From Bacteroidaceae bacterium (GTDB lineage Bacteria; Bacteroidota; Bacteroidia; Bacteroidales; Bacteroidaceae), in NCBI GenBank assembly GCA_024401095.1, contig JAKSLR010000004.1, positions 42,395 to 106,394 of the forward strand: 64,000 nt of DNA, given 5' to 3'. Position numbers and translations under genes: made by a program. This document shows positions 17,132 to 26,694 of the stretch, piece after piece. The notes under the pieces were generated by a model that saw only the letters and a program-made list of their open reading frames with translations, ran no database searches and had not been told where the DNA came from. Positions within the stretch are counted from its first letter, which is position 1, and the number at the start of each line of letters is the position of its first letter.

Positions 17132-19063
17132 ATGAATCATGGTTTTGTAAAAGTAGCAGCAGCCATACCATCGCTGAAGGTGGCCGACTGCCATTACAAT
17201 GAGCTGCAGATAGAAAGTATAACTTTACAGGCCGCAGGAAAAGGAGTAGAAATCATTTGCTTCCCTGAATTATGCATGACAGGATATACCTGTGCAGATC
17301 TCTTTCAGCAGCAACTCCTGCTAGAAGAATGTGAAGCCAGTGTAATGAAACTCCTTACAACTACTCGGTCCTTAGATATCATTACCATTATTGGCATTCC
17401 ATTAGAATACAATGGAACACTGCTGAATTGCGCTCTTGTCATGCAACGAGGCAAGATTCTTGCCATTGTACCAAAGACATATCTGCCTAACTATAAAGAA
17501 TTCTACGAGAAACGTTGGTTCACATCTGGGAAAAACCATGCTCCTGCAGAAATTCGTTATTGTGGTCAGCGGATTCTCGTTTCTGCAGAACAAATCATTC
17601 ATAGCCAAGGATGTAATTTTGGTATTGAACTTTGCGAAGATGTTTGGGCTCCTATCCCTCCAAGTAGTAACCTTGCTTTGAAAGGCGCCGATATTATATT
17701 CAACCTATCTGCTACCAATGAAAGTATTGGTAAGAATTCCTATCTGCGTTCTTTACTTTCTCAGCAATCTGCACGTTGTCTTTGCGGATATGTTTATAGT
17801 AGCTGTGGATTTGGCGAGTCAACTACCGATCTGGTTTTCGCAGGAAATGCACTCATCTATGAGAATGGATCGCTGTTGGCACAAAGTGAACGATTCTGTC
17901 TCCATGAGCAACTGGTCATCACAGAGATTGACGTGGAAAAACTACGTGTAGAACGCCGTATAAATACCACCTTTGGAGAGAATATCAGAAACTGCAACAT
18001 AACAGAGAACTATACTGTTGTTCAAGCAGAATCCATTATACCACAAGAACTTACACAGCTATCAAGACCTGTAGATCCTCATCCGTTTGTTCCTACTGGA
18101 AACCGTCTAGATGAACGTTGTGAGGAAATCTTCAATATTCAGGTTGAAGGTCTTGCTCAGCGTGTGCATCACATTAATGCTAAAACTGCAGTAATAGGTA
18201 TTTCCGGAGGATTAGATTCTACTTTGGCATTGCTGGTTACTGTCAAGACTTTTGATAAGCTTGGACTGGCACGAAAAGGAATCGTTGGTGTTACCATGCC
18301 TGGTTTTGGTACTACAGACAGAACATACAACAATGCCATCACACTTATGAGGAGTCTCGGTATTACCATACGAGAGATTCCAATCCGAGCATCAGTCATT
18401 CAACATTTTAAGGACATTGAACACGACATAAATATACATAATATCACCTACGAAAATGGGCAAGCTCGAGAGCGTACACAAATCCTAATGGATATTTCTA
18501 ACCAAGTAAATGGATTGGTTATTGGTACTGGTGACCTTTCAGAACTAGCGTTAGGATGGGCTACCTATAACGGTGACCACATGAGTATGTACGGTGTCAA
18601 TACCTCAATTCCTAAGACATTGGTCAAGCATCTGGTTCGCTGGGTAGCCATGACAGAAGCCGATGAGGAAGAACGTTTCTGCTTACTAGACATTGTAGAC
18701 ACACCTATCAGCCCAGAATTGTTACCACCAACAGAAGATGGCCAGATAGCACAGAAGACAGAAGACAATGTGGGGCCTTATGAGTTGCACGACTTCTTCA
18801 TCTATAACTTCATGCGCTTTGGCTTTCGTCCCGCCAAAATATTCTTTTTAGCAAAGAAAGCCTTCGAAGGAATCTACGATGAAGATACCATAAAGAAATG
18901 GTTACGCACTTTCTGCTGGCGTTTCTTTGCACAGCAGTTCAAACGTAGCTGTCTACCAGATGGTCCTAAGGTCGGAAGTGTGACATTAAGTCCTAGAGGC
19001 GACTGGAGAATGCCTAGCGATGCTACCAGCGCCATGTGGATTGAAGAATGCGCTAACTTATAA
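17132..19063 (+). CDS. nadE: Glutamine-hydrolysing NAD+ synthetase
   Basis: Final step of NAD synthesis, amidating NaAD with glutamine-derived ammonia and ATP. The N-terminal nitrilase-fold glutaminase (about residues 5-290) shows its Glu-Lys-Cys triad in FPELCMTGY, PKTYLPNY and GIELCEDVWAP. The C-terminal synthetase (about 330-643) has the ATP pyrophosphatase loop GISGGLDSTLAL and GTGDLSELALGWATY. Length of 643 residues is typical of the two-domain enzyme. It ends convergently with the hisGDCB operon. Confidence 0.97.
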   Translation: MNHGFVKVAAAIPSLKVADCHYNELQIESITLQAAGKGVEIICFPELCMTGYTCADLFQQQLLLEECEASVMKLLTTTRSLDIITIIGIPLEYNGTLLNCALVMQRGKILAIVPKTYLPNYKEFYEKRWFTSGKNHAPAEIRYCGQRILVSAEQIIHSQGCNFGIELCEDVWAPIPPSSNLALKGADIIFNLSATNESIGKNSYLRSLLSQQSARCLCGYVYSSCGFGESTTDLVFAGNALIYENGSLLAQSERFCLHEQLVITEIDVEKLRVERRINTTFGENIRNCNITENYTVVQAESIIPQELTQLSRPVDPHPFVPTGNRLDERCEEIFNIQVEGLAQRVHHINAKTAVIGISGGLDSTLALLVTVKTFDKLGLARKGIVGVTMPGFGTTDRTYNNAITLMRSLGITIREIPIRASVIQHFKDIEHDINIHNITYENGQARERTQILMDISNQVNGLVIGTGDLSELALGWATYNGDHMSMYGVNTSIPKTLVKHLVRWVAMTEADEEERFCLLDIVDTPISPELLPPTEDGQIAQKTEDNVGPYELHDFFIYNFMRFGFRPAKIFFLAKKAFEGIYDEDTIKKWLRTFCWRFFAQQFKRSCLPDGPKVGSVTLSPRGDWRMPSDATSAMWIEECANL

Positions 19064-19078
19064 TAAAGAAAAAGAAAA

Positions 19079-19102
19079 GGGGGTCCTTTAAAGGACTCCC
19101 TT
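19079..19102 (-). terminator. Terminator of the hisGDCB operon, overlapping the hisB stop
   Basis: Centred on the perfect palindrome GTCCTTTAAAGGAC (19083-19096), extended by GGG/CCC around one mismatch and followed on the minus strand by a T-rich tract. The hisB stop codon (19090-19088) is inside the stem, so termination and the end of translation are superimposed. Confidence 0.75.
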
Positions 19103-20158
19103 ACTTGATGGTAATTGGTAGTGATAAATGTCTCTCTTCACCGCCATTTTCAAGGCTCTTGCAAGCGCTTTGAATATGCCTTCTATCTTATGATGCTCGT
19201 TGGACCCTTCTGCCTTAATATTCAAGTTCATCTTTGCAGTGTCACTCAAGCTCTTGAAGAAATGATAGAACATCTCTGTCGGCATCTCTCCTATCTTCTC
19301 TCTGTGAAACTCAGCATCCCATACCAACCAAGGACGTCCACCAAAATCCAATGCTACCTGACACAAGCAGTCATCCATAGGGAGGCAATAGCCATACCGT
19401 TCAATACCCCTCTTGTCGCCTAATGCATTCAGCAGGCATTCGCCCAATGCTAGACCTGTATCTTCTATGGTATGATGTTCATCTACATATAGATCACCTT
19501 TTACTTGAATGGTAAGATCCATATTTCCGTGCTTACCTATTTGTTCCAGCATATGATCAAAGAATCCCAGACCTGTAGCTATATCACATTTACCCGATCC
19601 GTCAAGATTCAACTGAATAAAGATGTCTGTCTCTTTTGTTGTACGACGAAACTCACATTTACGTTCCCCAGCAAAGAGAATCTCAGAAATCTTGTCCCAA
19701 TTCATATCATCCTTACCTAGAATGAGCGATTTACATCCTAAGTTTACGGCCAATTGGGCATCGCTATCCCTGTCACCTATGACATAACTGCCAGCTAAGT
19801 CATATTCCGGATTGTTCATGTATTGAGTGAGCATGCCTGTACCCGGTTTACGATTTGGATGATTATCTTCGGGAAAATGTTCATCTATGTGCTGACGCAC
19901 AAAATGGATTCCTTCACCTTCAAGAGTCTGTAAAATAAAATTATGAACCGGCCAGAAAGTATCTTCTGGGAAGGACGAAGTGCCCAAACCATCTTGGTTA
20001 CTAACCATGACTACTTCAAAATCCAGATGTTTGCAGATGAAGCTTAGATTCTGGAACATGCCCGGAACAAACTTTAACTTCTCGAAAGAGTCGATCTGCT
20101 CATCTGCTGGTTCCTCTATCAAGGTTCCGTCTCTGTCAATAAATAAAACTCTTTTCAT
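19088..20158 (-). CDS. hisB: Bifunctional histidinol-phosphatase / imidazoleglycerol-phosphate dehydratase HisB
   Basis: Fused enzyme for steps seven and nine of histidine synthesis, 356 residues. Residues 1 to about 165 are a HAD phosphatase with the nucleophile motif [12 protein letters not shown] and the later [10 protein letters not shown]. Residues about 170-356 are the dehydratase, with the metal-binding repeats [23 protein letters not shown] and EHHKIEG. Its start overlaps the hisC stop by four bases (ATGA), so it is translationally coupled. It is the last gene of the leader-controlled his operon. Confidence 0.96.
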   Translation of the reverse strand: MKRVLFIDRDGTLIEEPADEQIDSFEKLKFVPGMFQNLSFICKHLDFEVVMVSNQDGLGTSSFPEDTFWPVHNFILQTLEGEGIHFVRQHIDEHFPEDNHPNRKPGTGMLTQYMNNPEYDLAGSYVIGDRDSDAQLAVNLGCKSLILGKDDMNWDKISEILFAGERKCEFRRTTKETDIFIQLNLDGSGKCDIATGLGFFDHMLEQIGKHGNMDLTIQVKGDLYVDEHHTIEDTGLALGECLLNALGDKRGIERYGYCLPMDDCLCQVALDFGGRPWLVWDAEFHREKIGEMPTEMFYHFFKSLSDTAKMNLNIKAEGSNEHHKIEGIFKALARALKMAVKRDIYHYQLPSSKGVL

Positions 20159-21198
20159 TTGGAAGGATAATTTCTTAATGCAGCCAATAAAGCAGTATTT
20201 TCTGCCTTAGTTCCGATAGTAATACGCAAGCAGTTATCGCAAAGCGTTATTTTGGAACGGTTTCTCACAATGATTCCCTTCCCTACAAGATAATTATAGA
20301 TAGCAGGAGCATCAGTCATGCGCGCAAGGAAGAAATTAGCATCTGTCGGATATACAATCTTAGTAATCGGCAAAGTAGCGAATGAAGCCATCAGCCTGCC
20401 TCGTTCCTCTAAAATCATACGAATCCAACGGTCTACGTCAAAACGAGCTGTAATGATTTCCTTTGCCTTTTCCTGAGTCAATAGATTCACGTTATAAGGA
20501 TATTTAACCTTGTTAAAGATTTCAATGATCTTAGGATCCGCCATAGCTAAACCTAAACGCATTCCTGCACATCCCCATGCCTTAGAAAAGGTTTGCAACA
20601 CAACTAAGTTAGGACATTTGTCTAGAACAGCCAAGAATGATGGTTCACTGCTAAAGTCAATGTAAGCCTCATCTAAAACAATAATTCCCTGAAATTGCTG
20701 AATCAAGGTATAAACATCCTTGTTATTCAAACGGTTTCCTGTCGGATTGTTTGGCGAACAGAGAAAAATTGCCTTGGTCTTTTCATCGGTAGCGGCAAGC
20801 ATTTTTTCTACAGAAATCTGAAAATTCTGATCTACTTGCACAGGACGATACTCAACATCGTTAATATCTGCACAAACCTTATACATACCATAGGTTGGTG
20901 ACATAGCAACCACATTATCCACTCCAGGGACACAGAAACAACGATAGATAAGATCGATAGCCTCGTCACTACCATTACCCAAGAAAATCTGTTCTGGGCG
21001 AACACCTTTAACTGGTGCGAGCATTTCCTTTACCTCCCACTGTAATGGGTCCGGATAACGATTTACAGGACTATTATATGGATTCTCATTAGCATCGAGG
21101 AATACGGTCGCATCTACCCCCTTATATTCATCACGAGCAGAGCTATAAGGCTCTAATTCCCAAATATTTGGTCTAACTAATTCTTGTAATGATTTCAT
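20155..21198 (-). CDS. hisC: Histidinol-phosphate aminotransferase
   Basis: PLP enzyme converting imidazole acetol phosphate and glutamate to histidinol phosphate. The 347-residue form starts at [15 protein letters not shown] at 21225, directly after hisD, would add nine residues and is judged less likely. The PLP lysine is in [14 protein letters not shown], with DANENPYN near the start, CSPNNPTGN, and LDEAYIDF for the ring Asp. It lies 27 bases downstream of hisD in the hisGDCB operon. Confidence 0.95.
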   Translation of the reverse strand: MKSLQELVRPNIWELEPYSSARDEYKGVDATVFLDANENPYNSPVNRYPDPLQWEVKEMLAPVKGVRPEQIFLGNGSDEAIDLIYRCFCVPGVDNVVAMSPTYGMYKVCADINDVEYRPVQVDQNFQISVEKMLAATDEKTKAIFLCSPNNPTGNRLNNKDVYTLIQQFQGIIVLDEAYIDFSSEPSFLAVLDKCPNLVVLQTFSKAWGCAGMRLGLAMADPKIIEIFNKVKYPYNVNLLTQEKAKEIITARFDVDRWIRMILEERGRLMASFATLPITKIVYPTDANFFLARMTDAPAIYNYLVGKGIIVRNRSKITLCDNCLRITIGTKAENTALLAALRNYPSK

Positions 21199-21225
21199 GC
21201 TTTGTAACTTTTTTACACCTTGCAA

Positions 21226-22506
21226 TTATAAACTGTTCAGTCGAACGGTCATAGCATTCTTATGTGCATCTAACTGTTCATTGGCTGCCATTGTTTCTAC
21301 AGCAGGCCCAATCTTACGGATACCTTCTTCTGTGAGGCATTGAAAAGTAATTTTTCGGATAAAACTATCCAGACTAACTCCACTATAAGCCTTGGCATAA
21401 CCATTTGTTGGGAGTGTATGATTAGTGCCACTTGCATAATCACCTGCACTCTCGCAACTAAAGCGACCTAAGAACACACTGCCCGCATTTACGACCTTAT
21501 CCGCAAGTTCCATATAATTTTCGGTCGAGATAATCAAATGTTCAGGAGCATATTCATTACTCATCTCCATCATTTCCTTTTCATCTCTTAACAGGACAAT
21601 TTTACTATTCTCAAGACTTTTAGCAGCAATTTCCTTTCGAGGAAGAAGATTAAGCTGTTTCTCAACCTCATCTTGAACCATTGGTATTATTTCTTTGCTA
21701 GTGGTTAGTAACAAGACTTGGCTATCTATTCCATGTTCTGCCTGAGAAAGTAAATCTGCTGCAACAAAAACAGGATTACTCTTAGCATCTGCCAACACTT
21801 CTACTTCCGAAGGACCAGCAGGCATGTCTATAGCAACATCTTTAAGAGAAACTGCCTGCTTAGCAGCTACTACATACTGATTACCAGGTCCAAAGATTTT
21901 ATACACCTTAGGTACACTTTCTGTACCATATGCCATAGCACCAATGGCTTGAACACCACCAGCCTTGAAGATTTTGCTAACACCAGCAACCTTTGCTGCC
22001 ATAAGAATAGCAGGATTTACCTTGCCTTCTTTATTCGGAGGAGTACACAGAACAATCTCTTTACATCCTGCTATTTTTGCAGGGGTTGCCAGCATGAGGA
22101 CAGTAGAAAACAAAGGGGCTGTACCGCCTGGGATATAAAGACCAACCTTTTCAATCGCAACAGCCTTTTGCCAGCAAGTCACACCCGGTTGAACTTCTAT
22201 TTGCTTTCCTTCAAAGCGTTGGGCAGCATGAAAACATGAAATATTCTCATGCGCCAATTCTATAGCAGACTTTAATTTTTCGTCAACAAGCATTTCTGCC
22301 TCTTGCATCTCCTCTTTAGAAACAGCCAGAGTATTTAGAAGAACCTTATCAAAAGCAAGTTCATATTCCTTCACGGCAGCATCACCTTCTGTACGAATCT
22401 TATTCAGCACCGTACTTACAGTATTTCGGAGTTTTTCCACGTCCATGGCAGGACGTGTCAGAATATTTTTCCACTCCTCTCTTTCTGGATATTCTATAAC
22501 TTTCAT
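21226..22506 (-). CDS. hisD: Histidinol dehydrogenase
   Basis: Zn-dependent NAD+ oxidoreductase carrying out the last two steps, histidinol to histidine, 426 residues. The characteristic segments are PGGTAPLFSTVLM, FGPGNQYVVAAK, MPAGPSEV and the Zn/catalytic LSQAEHGIDSQ, then EYAPEHLII and the C-terminal SGTNHTLPTNG. The start overlaps the hisG stop by one base, showing tight coupling. Confidence 0.97.
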   Translation of the reverse strand: MKVIEYPEREEWKNILTRPAMDVEKLRNTVSTVLNKIRTEGDAAVKEYELAFDKVLLNTLAVSKEEMQEAEMLVDEKLKSAIELAHENISCFHAAQRFEGKQIEVQPGVTCWQKAVAIEKVGLYIPGGTAPLFSTVLMLATPAKIAGCKEIVLCTPPNKEGKVNPAILMAAKVAGVSKIFKAGGVQAIGAMAYGTESVPKVYKIFGPGNQYVVAAKQAVSLKDVAIDMPAGPSEVEVLADAKSNPVFVAADLLSQAEHGIDSQVLLLTTSKEIIPMVQDEVEKQLNLLPRKEIAAKSLENSKIVLLRDEKEMMEMSNEYAPEHLIISTENYMELADKVVNAGSVFLGRFSCESAGDYASGTNHTLPTNGYAKAYSGVSLDSFIRKITFQCLTEEGIRKIGPAVETMAANEQLDAHKNAMTVRLNSL

Positions 22507-23357
22507 TATGGAATCATTTTTTCAATTGGAGAAACAAGAATACCTTCTGCACCGGCAGCCTTCAGCTTACCAATAATGTCCCAAAAACACTCCTCATCCA
22601 ATACAGTGTGAACACTGCTCCATCCTTCTGTTGCCAACGGCATTACTGTAGGGCTGCGCATACCAGGTAGCACGCTGATAACGTCATCCAGACAAGTATT
22701 TGGCACGTTCATACGTACATACTTCTTATCTTCAGCCGTTTTAACAGCTTCAAGTCGAAACAACAACTCCTCCAGGACTTCCTTCTTTTCCTCAGTTAAG
22801 TTCTTATTTCCTATGAGCAAAGCTTCGCTCTGCATCACGACTTCAACCTCGCGTAAGTTATTACTTACCAGTGTAGAGCCAGAACTTACAATATCAAAGA
22901 TAGCATCTGCCAAACCAATACCAGGAGCAATTTCAACAGAACCTGTAATCACATGAATGTCAGCCTTAATGCCATGTTTGTCCATAAAACGCTGTAGTAT
23001 AACCGGATAAGAAGTTGCAATCTTCTTTCCTTCAAACCAAGAAAGACCAGGATAGTCAATAGCTTTAGGAATAGCCAATGACAGACGACAGCGGCTAAAA
23101 TCTAGTCGACGGATGATTTCTGCATCTTCTTCACGTTCCATATATTCATTCTCCCCTACAACACCTAGATCAGCTACACCCGATGCCACAGTCTGCGGAA
23201 TATCATCATCACGAAGGAAAAGCACTTCAATAGGAAAATTTTTAGACTGTACCAGAAGCGTACGTTTGGAGGTACTCAGCTTGATGTCACTCTCGGCCAA
23301 CATGTTCATTGTCTCTTCATAGAGACGGCCTTTAGATTGTACTGCTATACGTAACAT
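22506..23357 (-). CDS. hisG: ATP phosphoribosyltransferase, long form
   Basis: First and feedback-controlled step of histidine synthesis, joining ATP and PRPP. With 283 residues it is the long form with its own C-terminal regulatory domain (about residues 205-283, ending GAEGILVSPIEKM), so no HisZ partner is needed. The catalytic domain includes MLRIAVQSKGRLYE and the PRPP loop DIVSSGSTLVSN. It opens the operon 28 bases after the leader terminator, so its expression depends directly on the attenuator at 23389-23510. Confidence 0.97.
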   Translation of the reverse strand: MLRIAVQSKGRLYEETMNMLAESDIKLSTSKRTLLVQSKNFPIEVLFLRDDDIPQTVASGVADLGVVGENEYMEREEDAEIIRRLDFSRCRLSLAIPKAIDYPGLSWFEGKKIATSYPVILQRFMDKHGIKADIHVITGSVEIAPGIGLADAIFDIVSSGSTLVSNNLREVEVVMQSEALLIGNKNLTEEKKEVLEELLFRLEAVKTAEDKKYVRMNVPNTCLDDVISVLPGMRSPTVMPLATEGWSSVHTVLDEECFWDIIGKLKAAGAEGILVSPIEKMIP

Positions 23358-23388
23358 TTTTATTTTGTATTTATATTATTCATTAAAA

Positions 23389-23422
23389 AAGGCTCACCAA
23401 TAGATTTCTATCGGCAAGCCTT
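23389..23422 (-). terminator. his operon attenuator terminator
   Basis: On the minus strand a 15-bp stem with two or three G-U pairs and the loop AAAT (AAGGCTTGCC...GGTGAGCCTT) is followed by TTTTTT. It lies between the His leader peptide and hisG. Its 3' arm contains GGTGAGC, and the same seven bases occur upstream at 23460-23454 inside the leader reading frame. That upstream copy can pair with the terminator's 5' arm (GCTTGCC) as an antiterminator. Confidence 0.85.
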
Positions 23423-23447
23423 GTATCTTAAACATGAACGCACATCA

Positions 23448-23501
23448 TCAGATGCTCACCGAAAATATCGTTGAGTAATGATGGTGATGATGAAGGCACA
23501 T
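23448..23501 (-). CDS. hisL: Histidine leader peptide (attenuation sensor)
   Basis: Short frame MCLHHHHHYSTIFSVSI, 17 residues with five consecutive His codons (CAT CAT CAC CAT CAT). An in-frame ATG nine bases upstream (23510) would add MNY. It lies between the hisG promoter and a strong terminator. Stalling at the His codons would leave GGTGAGC at 23460-23454 free to pair with the terminator stem. Translation to the TGA at 23450-23448 would cover it and let the terminator form. CATCATC in the His codons can also pair with GATGATG just after the stop. This is what classical his attenuation requires. The symbol is by analogy of function. Confidence 0.88.
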   Translation of the reverse strand: MCLHHHHHYSTIFSVSI

Positions 23502-23534
23502 GTAATTCATTCTGTAAGTTTTGTTAAAGCGATG

Positions 23535-23566
23535 CAAAAATAGAGGATAGAATTTAAATAAACAAG
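23535..23566 (-). promoter_or_regulatory. Promoter of the his leader and hisGDCB
   Basis: Minus-strand CTTG (23566-23563), 20 bases, then TATTTTTG (23542-23535). It places the transcript start near 23528, about 20-27 bases before the leader-peptide start. Confidence 0.6.
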
Positions 23567-23606
23567 TTTTATAGTTATAATTTTAGTGTTTTGATATATT
23601 TTCGTC

Positions 23607-23614
23607 TATCTTTG
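23607..23614 (+). promoter_or_regulatory. -7 element for the MscS-type channel gene
   Basis: TATCTTTG, 20 bases before the ATG at 23634, matches TAnnTTTG. The -33 partner is not clear. Confidence 0.55.
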
Positions 23615-23633
23615 TAGCAAAATATAGGAAAAC

Positions 23634-26081
23634 ATGAAAAAACTTTTGCTTGTAGTTATCGCATTATTGGCATGCATCCTTCCCATGCATGCTGTGCTGA
23701 AGGAAAGAAACCTTGAAGAAACAGTCTGCGTACTCCTTTCTGAACTTGAGCAATTCAAGTCGCAACAAGTCTCAAACACACGTGCATTTGAAGAACGGTT
23801 CAAATTGATGGAAGCTCAAATGAGACAAGTCATGCAACGGGCAGACCAGACCTCACTCATGCTCTATTCTCAACAAAATGATTATATCTTCGACTTGGCA
23901 TATGCCTGCCATGAAGCAGTAGAACAATACAGGAACTTTCATACCACAGTCCTTCCATATACAGGGTGGGTAAATACTATGAATGTGGAGATCGTCCGCT
24001 ATGAGAAGCTCATCAACTCTTTGAAAAAAATGCCTGATTTTCTTTTGGATGAGCATCATATAGCAGACAGAGACTCTTGTCTGCTGTTGGCTACCCAGAT
24101 CCGTACCCAGATGATCAAAAACAAGCAGAAAATAACGCAGCTACAAGATAGGCATGATAAAGTAGAGAAACGTCTGAAAGAATTACACGATTATGCAAAA
24201 CAACGATATGCTGGCATTCAAAGTACTATATTTGTCAACGGAGGAGAGAAATACTACAACCTCGTAAAATCATTTTCTACTCGCTTCAATCGAGCCATAA
24301 ATGCGATCAGTGCCAAATACATACCAAGGCATGAATCGGAATCCGACTGGAGTGGCAAAGATATCCTCTTTTGCTTCACCTTTGTATTCCTATGGATGGC
24401 TATTGCTTCTTTGCTCAGCAATATCATTATTAGATGGGCAGTTCCTCAGAAATTCCGTGACGAGCACTACCACAAGCGAAAACCATGTCTTATCTGGGCA
24501 ATGACCTTTGCAACCTTTGCCATTGCTGTCATGATCCTACGAAGCCTCATGAAGAGCCATAGCTTCTTCCTTATGGCAACAGAAATGCTCATAGAATATG
24601 CCTGGTTACTCAGTGTTATCCTTATTTCCCTCCTTATACGTCTTTGGAACCATCCCGAACATATTCACAGAGCTATGAGGGTCTATATGCCAATCTTTGT
24701 ACTAAGTTTCATTGTCATTGCACTGCGCATCGTCTTCATTCCAAATGAAACCGTTAACTTACTTTTCCCTCCTATTCTGGCCTTTGTACTCATTTGGCAA
24801 TTGGTTACTATTTACCGTCACAACGATAAAGATAATGGAAAGATTCATAAGTGGGACTATATCTACGCGTATTTCTCTTTGGCTATTCTGGTAAGCTGTA
24901 CAGGTTGCGCATGGTACGGATACACATTAATGGCTGTTCAAATACTCATATGGTGGTATATTCAGCTGGCCTGCGTACAGACCATCACCTGCATCTATAC
25001 ACTTCTGCACATCTACCAGAACTGGAAAATTCGTCGTTTTAAATTAAAATGGCACCAACAGGAAGTAGATGAACGTGCCGTAATTAAGGGCAAGGACAGC
25101 AAAGGAAAAGACACATTCAGACTTGACATCTCCAAGACATGGTTTTACGACCTTATTTATAAATGTATTATTCCGGTGCTGGCAGTATTCTCACTTATGT
25201 TCAGCGTCTATTCTGCAGCCGATGTCTTTGACCTCACTGATGTGGTCATAATCATCTTCCGCACCTATCTGGTAGACATACCTAATACATTCCGTATTTC
25301 ACTTTTTACCTTATGCATGATTATTTCCCTATTCTTCATCGTGCGTTATGCCCTGTATCTTACTCGTGAGTTATATTTGCGCCGTCACCGTCTGAAGACA
25401 GGAAACAAGAATGTAGTAGCTTTAGGAATGAATATCGTTACTATTCTGGTATGGGGAATCTACCTCATCATAGTAATGAAGATATTACATGTTGACAATA
25501 CTGGTATTATCGCCGTTTTAGCAGGTATGTCCACAGGTATTGGTTTGGCATTGAAGGATCTCATTGAAAATCTATTCTATGGAATTTCACTCATGACTGG
25601 CCGTGTTAAGGTTGGTGACATTGTGGAACTTGACGGTGTACGTGGAAGTGTAAGCAACATCAATTATCAGAGCACACTGGTAGAGACTATAGATGGTTCT
25701 ATCATTGCCTTCCAAAACAGTCAGTTGTTTACCAAGAACTTCAAGAATTTAACCAAAAACCACGGAAACAAACTGGTCAAAATACCTATAGGTGTAGCAT
25801 ATGGTACTAATGTGGACCAAGTACGAAGCATGCTTACAGAAAACCTAGGAAAATTGGATTGCTGGATACAGAAAAAAGGACTCCAGATTCTGTTCGACAA
25901 CTTTGGAGACAATAGCGTTGATCTAATTCTGGTATGCTGGGTTCCGGTTGCCAAGGAACTCAGCGCCGTCAGCATGATGAAAGAAGTCATTTATCGTACA
26001 TTCAATGAAAACGGCATAGAGATTCCGTTCCCACAGCGTGATGTATATGTACGCCAGTTTCCTACAAATGGAAATAAGTAA
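23634..26081 (+). CDS. Large MscS-family mechanosensitive channel with periplasmic domain
   Basis: Inner-membrane protein of 815 residues resembling the MscK/MscM class. A signal peptide (about 1-20) precedes a helical, probably periplasmic coiled-coil region (about 25-220). About nine to eleven membrane helices follow (from LFCFTFVFLWMAIASLLSN on). The C-terminal MscS core starts near residue 595: the pore helix GIIAVLAGMSTGIGLALKD and the beta domain VKVGDIVELDGVRGSVSNI. Such channels release solutes on hypo-osmotic shock. The Gly/Ala-rich pore face is conserved. It is a single-gene unit with its own promoter and a strong hairpin after it. Confidence 0.92.
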   Translation: MKKLLLVVIALLACILPMHAVLKERNLEETVCVLLSELEQFKSQQVSNTRAFEERFKLMEAQMRQVMQRADQTSLMLYSQQNDYIFDLAYACHEAVEQYRNFHTTVLPYTGWVNTMNVEIVRYEKLINSLKKMPDFLLDEHHIADRDSCLLLATQIRTQMIKNKQKITQLQDRHDKVEKRLKELHDYAKQRYAGIQSTIFVNGGEKYYNLVKSFSTRFNRAINAISAKYIPRHESESDWSGKDILFCFTFVFLWMAIASLLSNIIIRWAVPQKFRDEHYHKRKPCLIWAMTFATFAIAVMILRSLMKSHSFFLMATEMLIEYAWLLSVILISLLIRLWNHPEHIHRAMRVYMPIFVLSFIVIALRIVFIPNETVNLLFPPILAFVLIWQLVTIYRHNDKDNGKIHKWDYIYAYFSLAILVSCTGCAWYGYTLMAVQILIWWYIQLACVQTITCIYTLLHIYQNWKIRRFKLKWHQQEVDERAVIKGKDSKGKDTFRLDISKTWFYDLIYKCIIPVLAVFSLMFSVYSAADVFDLTDVVIIIFRTYLVDIPNTFRISLFTLCMIISLFFIVRYALYLTRELYLRRHRLKTGNKNVVALGMNIVTILVWGIYLIIVMKILHVDNTGIIAVLAGMSTGIGLALKDLIENLFYGISLMTGRVKVGDIVELDGVRGSVSNINYQSTLVETIDGSIIAFQNSQLFTKNFKNLTKNHGNKLVKIPIGVAYGTNVDQVRSMLTENLGKLDCWIQKKGLQILFDNFGDNSVDLILVCWVPVAKELSAVSMMKEVIYRTFNENGIEIPFPQRDVYVRQFPTNGNK

Positions 26082-26094
26082 CAGCCTCTATCAA

Positions 26095-26140
26095 ACCAGA
26101 ATCCCCGACTTTCAATAATGAGAAAGTCGGGGATTCTGGT
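26095..26140. terminator. Long perfect hairpin between convergent genes
   Basis: Perfect 19-bp stem (ACCAGAATCCCCGACTTTC and its complement) with the 8-base loop AATAATGA. Located between mscS-type (+) and HD (-) genes only four bases from the HD stop. No long T-tract, but the stem is very stable. Confidence 0.75.
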
Positions 26141-26143
26141 AAT

Positions 26144-26686
26144 TTATTTACATGATAGTAAATCCGCTCTATGAACAAGCCAGCTCAATGGGTGAGTCAT
26201 AGCTTCCTTTGCATCGCTCGGCCATTCGTCAACCTCGAAATCTTGTGTATATAAACCCATATGCCAACGTATGGCATGTTTCTCTTCATATGACAATGAA
26301 AGGCCATGTTCCTCTATCCATTGAACAGACAACCTGCCATGCAGTCTCCCAAAAGATCTGCGCACACGAGTAAATTTACCATCATCCTTCTGTCTGTAGA
26401 GACCAATCTTGCACACATCGTGAAGCAAGACACATAGTATAAGACTATTCAGAGGCCAGTACTCTTCCAAGTCAGGACGAATTGCTAAATGTTCTTCGCG
26501 AAGCTTTAGTACTATGTTATAAGCTTTTAGGGAATGATAAACCAATCCACCTGTAAACGCATCATGATTATGAGCAGATGCCGGGGCTTGATAGAAATCC
26601 GTTCCTTCAAGCCAGTCAAGAAGCTCTTCTACACCTTCTCTACGGGTAGAGCGCAAAAGTTTGACGAATTCCTCCTTATCAAACAT
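26144..26686 (-). CDS. HD-domain hydrolase-like protein
   Basis: Cytosolic protein of 180 residues with HD-type metal ligands: GLVYHSLKAY (first His), LLHDVCKIGLY (His-Asp pair) and HAIRWHMG (distal His). HD proteins hydrolyse nucleotides or cyclic nucleotides, but the substrate here cannot be told. The N-terminal helix-rich part (FVKLLRSTRREGVEELLDWL) and the HNHDAFTGG loop are seen in Bacteroidetes HD proteins annotated only generically. It begins eight bases after the upstream lipoprotein stop and is the last of a three-gene operon. Confidence 0.8.
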   Translation of the reverse strand: MFDKEEFVKLLRSTRREGVEELLDWLEGTDFYQAPASAHNHDAFTGGLVYHSLKAYNIVLKLREEHLAIRPDLEEYWPLNSLILCVLLHDVCKIGLYRQKDDGKFTRVRRSFGRLHGRLSVQWIEEHGLSLSYEEKHAIRWHMGLYTQDFEVDEWPSDAKEAMTHPLSWLVHRADLLSCK

Positions 26687-26694
26687 GCATACAT

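Noticed and set aside
23448..23510. Five His codons dismissed as a chance CAT repeat.
   Set aside because: Rejected as chance because promoter, stop codon position, antiterminator copy and terminator all line up before hisG.
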